A DNA stretch of 64,000 nucleotides from Streptomyces sp. TS71-3 (lineage in GTDB: Bacteria > Actinomycetota > Actinomycetes > Streptomycetales > Streptomycetaceae). The notes under the pieces were generated by a model, which did not search any database, was not told where the DNA came from, and saw nothing but the letters and a program-made list of their open reading frames with translations. Location of the stretch: positions 2,666,001 through 2,730,000 of the forward strand of contig NZ_BNEL01000001.1 of the NCBI RefSeq assembly GCF_018327685.1. Direction: 5' to 3'. The first letter of the stretch is position 1, and each line of letters begins with the position of its first letter. Both the position numbers and the translations under genes were made by a program. Below, one piece after another: positions 59,940 to 64,000 of the stretch.

Positions 59940-60947
59940 CTAACGCCGGGGGACCACACCGAGCTCGATCATGCTGGCGGCGGTGTCGAGGACGGCATCG
60001 GACGGTGGCCGGGACGTCCAACCCAGCTCCTTCTCCGCCTTGGCCGCGCTGCTGCGATCCTCACGCCCCCAGAACGTGAGCGCCAGACGGCCGCTCGGGT
60101 CGAACCGGGAGATCACCCACATCAACCAGTACGGCATCGCGCCCGTGCCGATCCGGTAGCCGTGCGACCGGTAGCGGCCGGCCAGTACGGACGCCATCTC
60201 CTGGGCCCACATGAACCGGCCGACCGCGATGTACCGGTTCCCGGCCGCCGACGGCGTCTCCATGGCGAGCCGGTGCAGGCGGGCAAGGTCGCGGACGTCC
60301 ACGACATCCCATCCGATCTTCGGGACGACCGGCAGCGCGCCCCGCATGATCCGCCGGATCAGCTCCAGGGAGGTGTTGACGTCGGTGTTCAGCATCGGGC
60401 CGAGGACGGTGCCCGGATTGAGTACGACCAGCTCCAGTCCGGATGCGCGGGCGAAGCCCCAGGCCGCTTTCTCGGCCAGCGTCTTGCTTTTCGCATAGGG
60501 GCTTGCCTTGCCCGGGTCGGTCCAGTCCGCCTCGGTGAACACCCGGTCGCTGTCATGCCCGTAGTGCACGGCGGCCCCCGAAGAGGTCAGCACCACGCGG
60601 CGGACGGAGTCGCTGGACTCAGCGGCCCGCAGCACCCGCAGGGTGCCGTCGATCGCGGGGCGGATCAGCTCGTCCTCGTCGCGCGGGACCGTGCTGGGGA
60701 ACGGCGACGCCACGTGCCAGACGTACGCGCACCCGTCGACCGCCTCGATCCAGCCGGAGTCGTCGGCCAGGTCGGCTTCGACGAACTCCAGCTCGCCGCC
60801 CGTACCCCTGGCCAGTGCGCGCAGGTGGGCGACGTCGGCGGTGCGCAGGTCGCGTACGGTGCCGCGTACGGAGTAGCCACTGGCCAGAAGCTCGGCGATG
60901 CAGTGTCCGGCGACGTATCCGGTGGCCCCCGTGATCAGAACTCTCAT
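59940..60947 (-). CDS. NAD(P)-dependent epimerase/dihydroflavonol-4-reductase-like protein
   Basis: A 335-aa extended short-chain dehydrogenase. The nucleotide motif is ITGATGYVAGH (residues 5-15), with the active-site Tyr and Lys in SPYAKSK and VSSG-like LTSSGAAVHYG supplying the Ser. It resembles dihydroflavonol reductase/cinnamoyl-CoA reductase-like enzymes that act on carbonyl compounds with NADPH. ATG 60947 follows GAGGG. It is divergent from a TetR gene that probably represses it. The right end of the IS lies only 22 bp from its stop. Confidence 0.87.
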   Translation of the reverse strand: MRVLITGATGYVAGHCIAELLASGYSVRGTVRDLRTADVAHLRALARGTGGELEFVEADLADDSGWIEAVDGCAYVWHVASPFPSTVPRDEDELIRPAIDGTLRVLRAAESSDSVRRVVLTSSGAAVHYGHDSDRVFTEADWTDPGKASPYAKSKTLAEKAAWGFARASGLELVVLNPGTVLGPMLNTDVNTSLELIRRIMRGALPVVPKIGWDVVDVRDLARLHRLAMETPSAAGNRYIAVGRFMWAQEMASVLAGRYRSHGYRIGTGAMPYWLMWVISRFDPSGRLALTFWGREDRSSAAKAEKELGWTSRPPSDAVLDTAASMIELGVVPRR

Positions 60948-60988
60948 GTGCACCCTCGCCAATCTAATCGGCGTTCAGAATGTAAGCA

Positions 60989-61013
60989 GTGTATAGATGG
61001 CCGGGCTCTACAC
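60989..61013. promoter_or_regulatory. Candidate TetR operator
   Basis: GTGTA (60989-60993) and TACAC (61009-61013) are reverse-complementary arms 15 nt apart, between the divergent reductase and TetR genes. TATAGA (60992-60997) overlaps the left arm and could be the TetR -10. Confidence 0.35.
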
Positions 61014-61020
61014 TCAACGG

Positions 61021-61659
61021 GTGCCTTCCGGTCAGACCAGGTCCCCGTACCACCACGGCGCTCTGCGCGAGGAGCTGATGACTGCCTGCCTCGCGCTGAT
61101 CGAGGTCGAGGGCATCGGCGCGGTCAGCCTCCGGCGAGTCGCGCGGGAGGCCGGGGTGAGCCCTGGGGCGCCGTACCATCACTTCCCCGACCGCGCCACG
61201 CTGCTCAACGCCATCACCGCCCGGGGCTTCGAGCTCCTGGTCACCGAGTTGCGGGCGGCCCGCGACGGCGCGAGTACGCCGGTCGAGGCGCTGGGGGCGA
61301 TGATCGAGGCGTACGTGCGCTTTGCCCGCGAGCACACCGGGTACGCTCGGCTGATGTACCGGCCGGAGCTGTCCCGAACGGGCAAGGGCCCGGTGGCCGA
61401 GGGGTTCGCGCAGGAGGGGATCCAGCTGGCCACCGACACCGTCTTGGCCGCCCAACGCGAGGGCAGCGCCCCGCCGGGCGACCCTGCCGTGCTGGTCACC
61501 ATGGTCTGGTCACTGGGCGCCGGCCTGGCCATGCTGGCCATCGACGGCCCGATGGACGATATGTCAGCCGCGCGCGGCTCCAGCACCACCGAGCTGACAG
61601 CCCAAGTCGCGGCGCTTTTCGGGCGGATGCTGCAAGACGTTCCGAATGACGTCTCTTGA
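61021..61659 (+). CDS. TetR-family transcriptional regulator
   Basis: A 212-aa regulator. The N-terminal HTH (about residues 10-60) reads YHHGALREELMTACLALIE, then VSLRRVAREAGVSPGAPYHHFPDRATLL. The C-terminal ligand domain is TetR_C_33-like. The GTG at 61021 places nine residues before the YHHG motif, as in relatives; ATG 60997 is also open but overlaps the putative -10. It is divergent from the reductase gene and likely represses it, responding to its substrate. Confidence 0.88.
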   Translation: MPSGQTRSPYHHGALREELMTACLALIEVEGIGAVSLRRVAREAGVSPGAPYHHFPDRATLLNAITARGFELLVTELRAARDGASTPVEALGAMIEAYVRFAREHTGYARLMYRPELSRTGKGPVAEGFAQEGIQLATDTVLAAQREGSAPPGDPAVLVTMVWSLGAGLAMLAIDGPMDDMSAARGSSTTELTAQVAALFGRMLQDVPNDVS

Positions 61660-61829
61660 CCTGTTCGAGGCATTGCCCGACAGGGCGTAAGGCTGATTCC
61701 GCGCCCCGAGCGTGCCGACCGGCATGACACAGCCGGACGGCTTGCCCCGGGTGTGCGGGTGTGGCGCAGGCAGTCGGAGGGGCTGCTCCAGGCGCGGTAG
61801 GGGGTCTCCGCCGGCCTGTACGAGCACGA

Positions 61830-61882
61830 GGCTCGCTCAGACCGCGAGCCCCGGCGCACACCCGTGGGACGGGGCGTGCGCC
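61830..61882 (-). terminator. Tandem hairpins downstream of isocitrate dehydrogenase
   Basis: Two 7-bp stems, 61830-61836/61844-61850 and 61853-61859/61876-61882, lie beyond the stop of the leftward gene. The region 61660-61829 shows nothing I can identify. Confidence 0.5.
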
Positions 61883-61901
61883 GAGGCCCGATGCGGGGGC
61901 G

Positions 61902-64000
<2,099 letters not shown>

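Noticed and set aside
61660..61829. Fragments of a transposase or small gene between TetR and isocitrate dehydrogenase
   Set aside because: Open frames are short, without motifs or ribosome-binding sites.

Overview
The window is very GC-rich, third-position G/C-biased actinobacterial DNA, almost certainly from a Streptomyces chromosome. Pointers are GTG starts and ATGA/GTGA gene overlaps, DUF397, DUF6879 and DUF5753 regulator modules, a SpoIIE-type phosphatase, a BlaI-family regulator, ROK regulators, a monomeric NADP isocitrate dehydrogenase, and dispersed copies of the intergenic repeat AGGGGCGCGGGGAACTGCGC. No rRNA, tRNA, CRISPR array or phage structural genes were seen.

Layout. 0.2-4.2 kb: OmpR-type two-component system and a secreted trypsin-like protease with a direct-repeat promoter. 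4.2-10.8 kb: MFS exporter plus FAD monooxygenase, a NarL-type two-component system beside the tail of a lost MMPL-like gene, and an LLM flavin oxidoreductase. The exporter and LLM promoters carry the same paired operator. A seven-copy 23-bp tandem repeat follows. 11-21.1 kb: M81 metallopeptidase, ROK repressor, complete family-5 ABC importer and ROK kinase, together a catabolic uptake locus. 21.2-24.5 kb: APH-like kinase, Tat-exported GH71/99-like protein, Nudix hydrolase.

24.7-40 kb is an accessory island rich in regulators, small Cys/His peptides and broken genes. Its centre is a class I lanthipeptide locus of the FxLD type (about 27.8-34.4 kb): a 59-aa precursor, the glutamylation half of LanB, LanC, and an elimination domain fused to a protein-isoaspartate-type methyltransferase. 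The upstream regulator operon and the biosynthetic operon share a near-identical dyad element, and lanB has TTA as codon 4, suggesting local XRE control plus bldA control. Next come a frameshifted gene, a WhiJ-like module (XRE, DUF397, RsbW-like ATPase, two small proteins), a TPR-type XRE regulator divergent from a radical SAM pseudogene, and a Nudix gene.

40-64 kb is mostly ordinary chromosome: aldo/keto reductase, GAF/PAS/SpoIIE phosphatase, a polysaccharide deacetylase and glycosyltransferase with a BlaI-like site, BlaI regulator, secreted GH2 exo-glucosaminidase, alpha/beta hydrolase, a ROK repressor divergent from an APC permease and ROK kinase, a cold-shock protein with a hairpin leader and a DEAD-box helicase, an IS1182-type element, a reductase/TetR pair, and isocitrate dehydrogenase running off the right edge.
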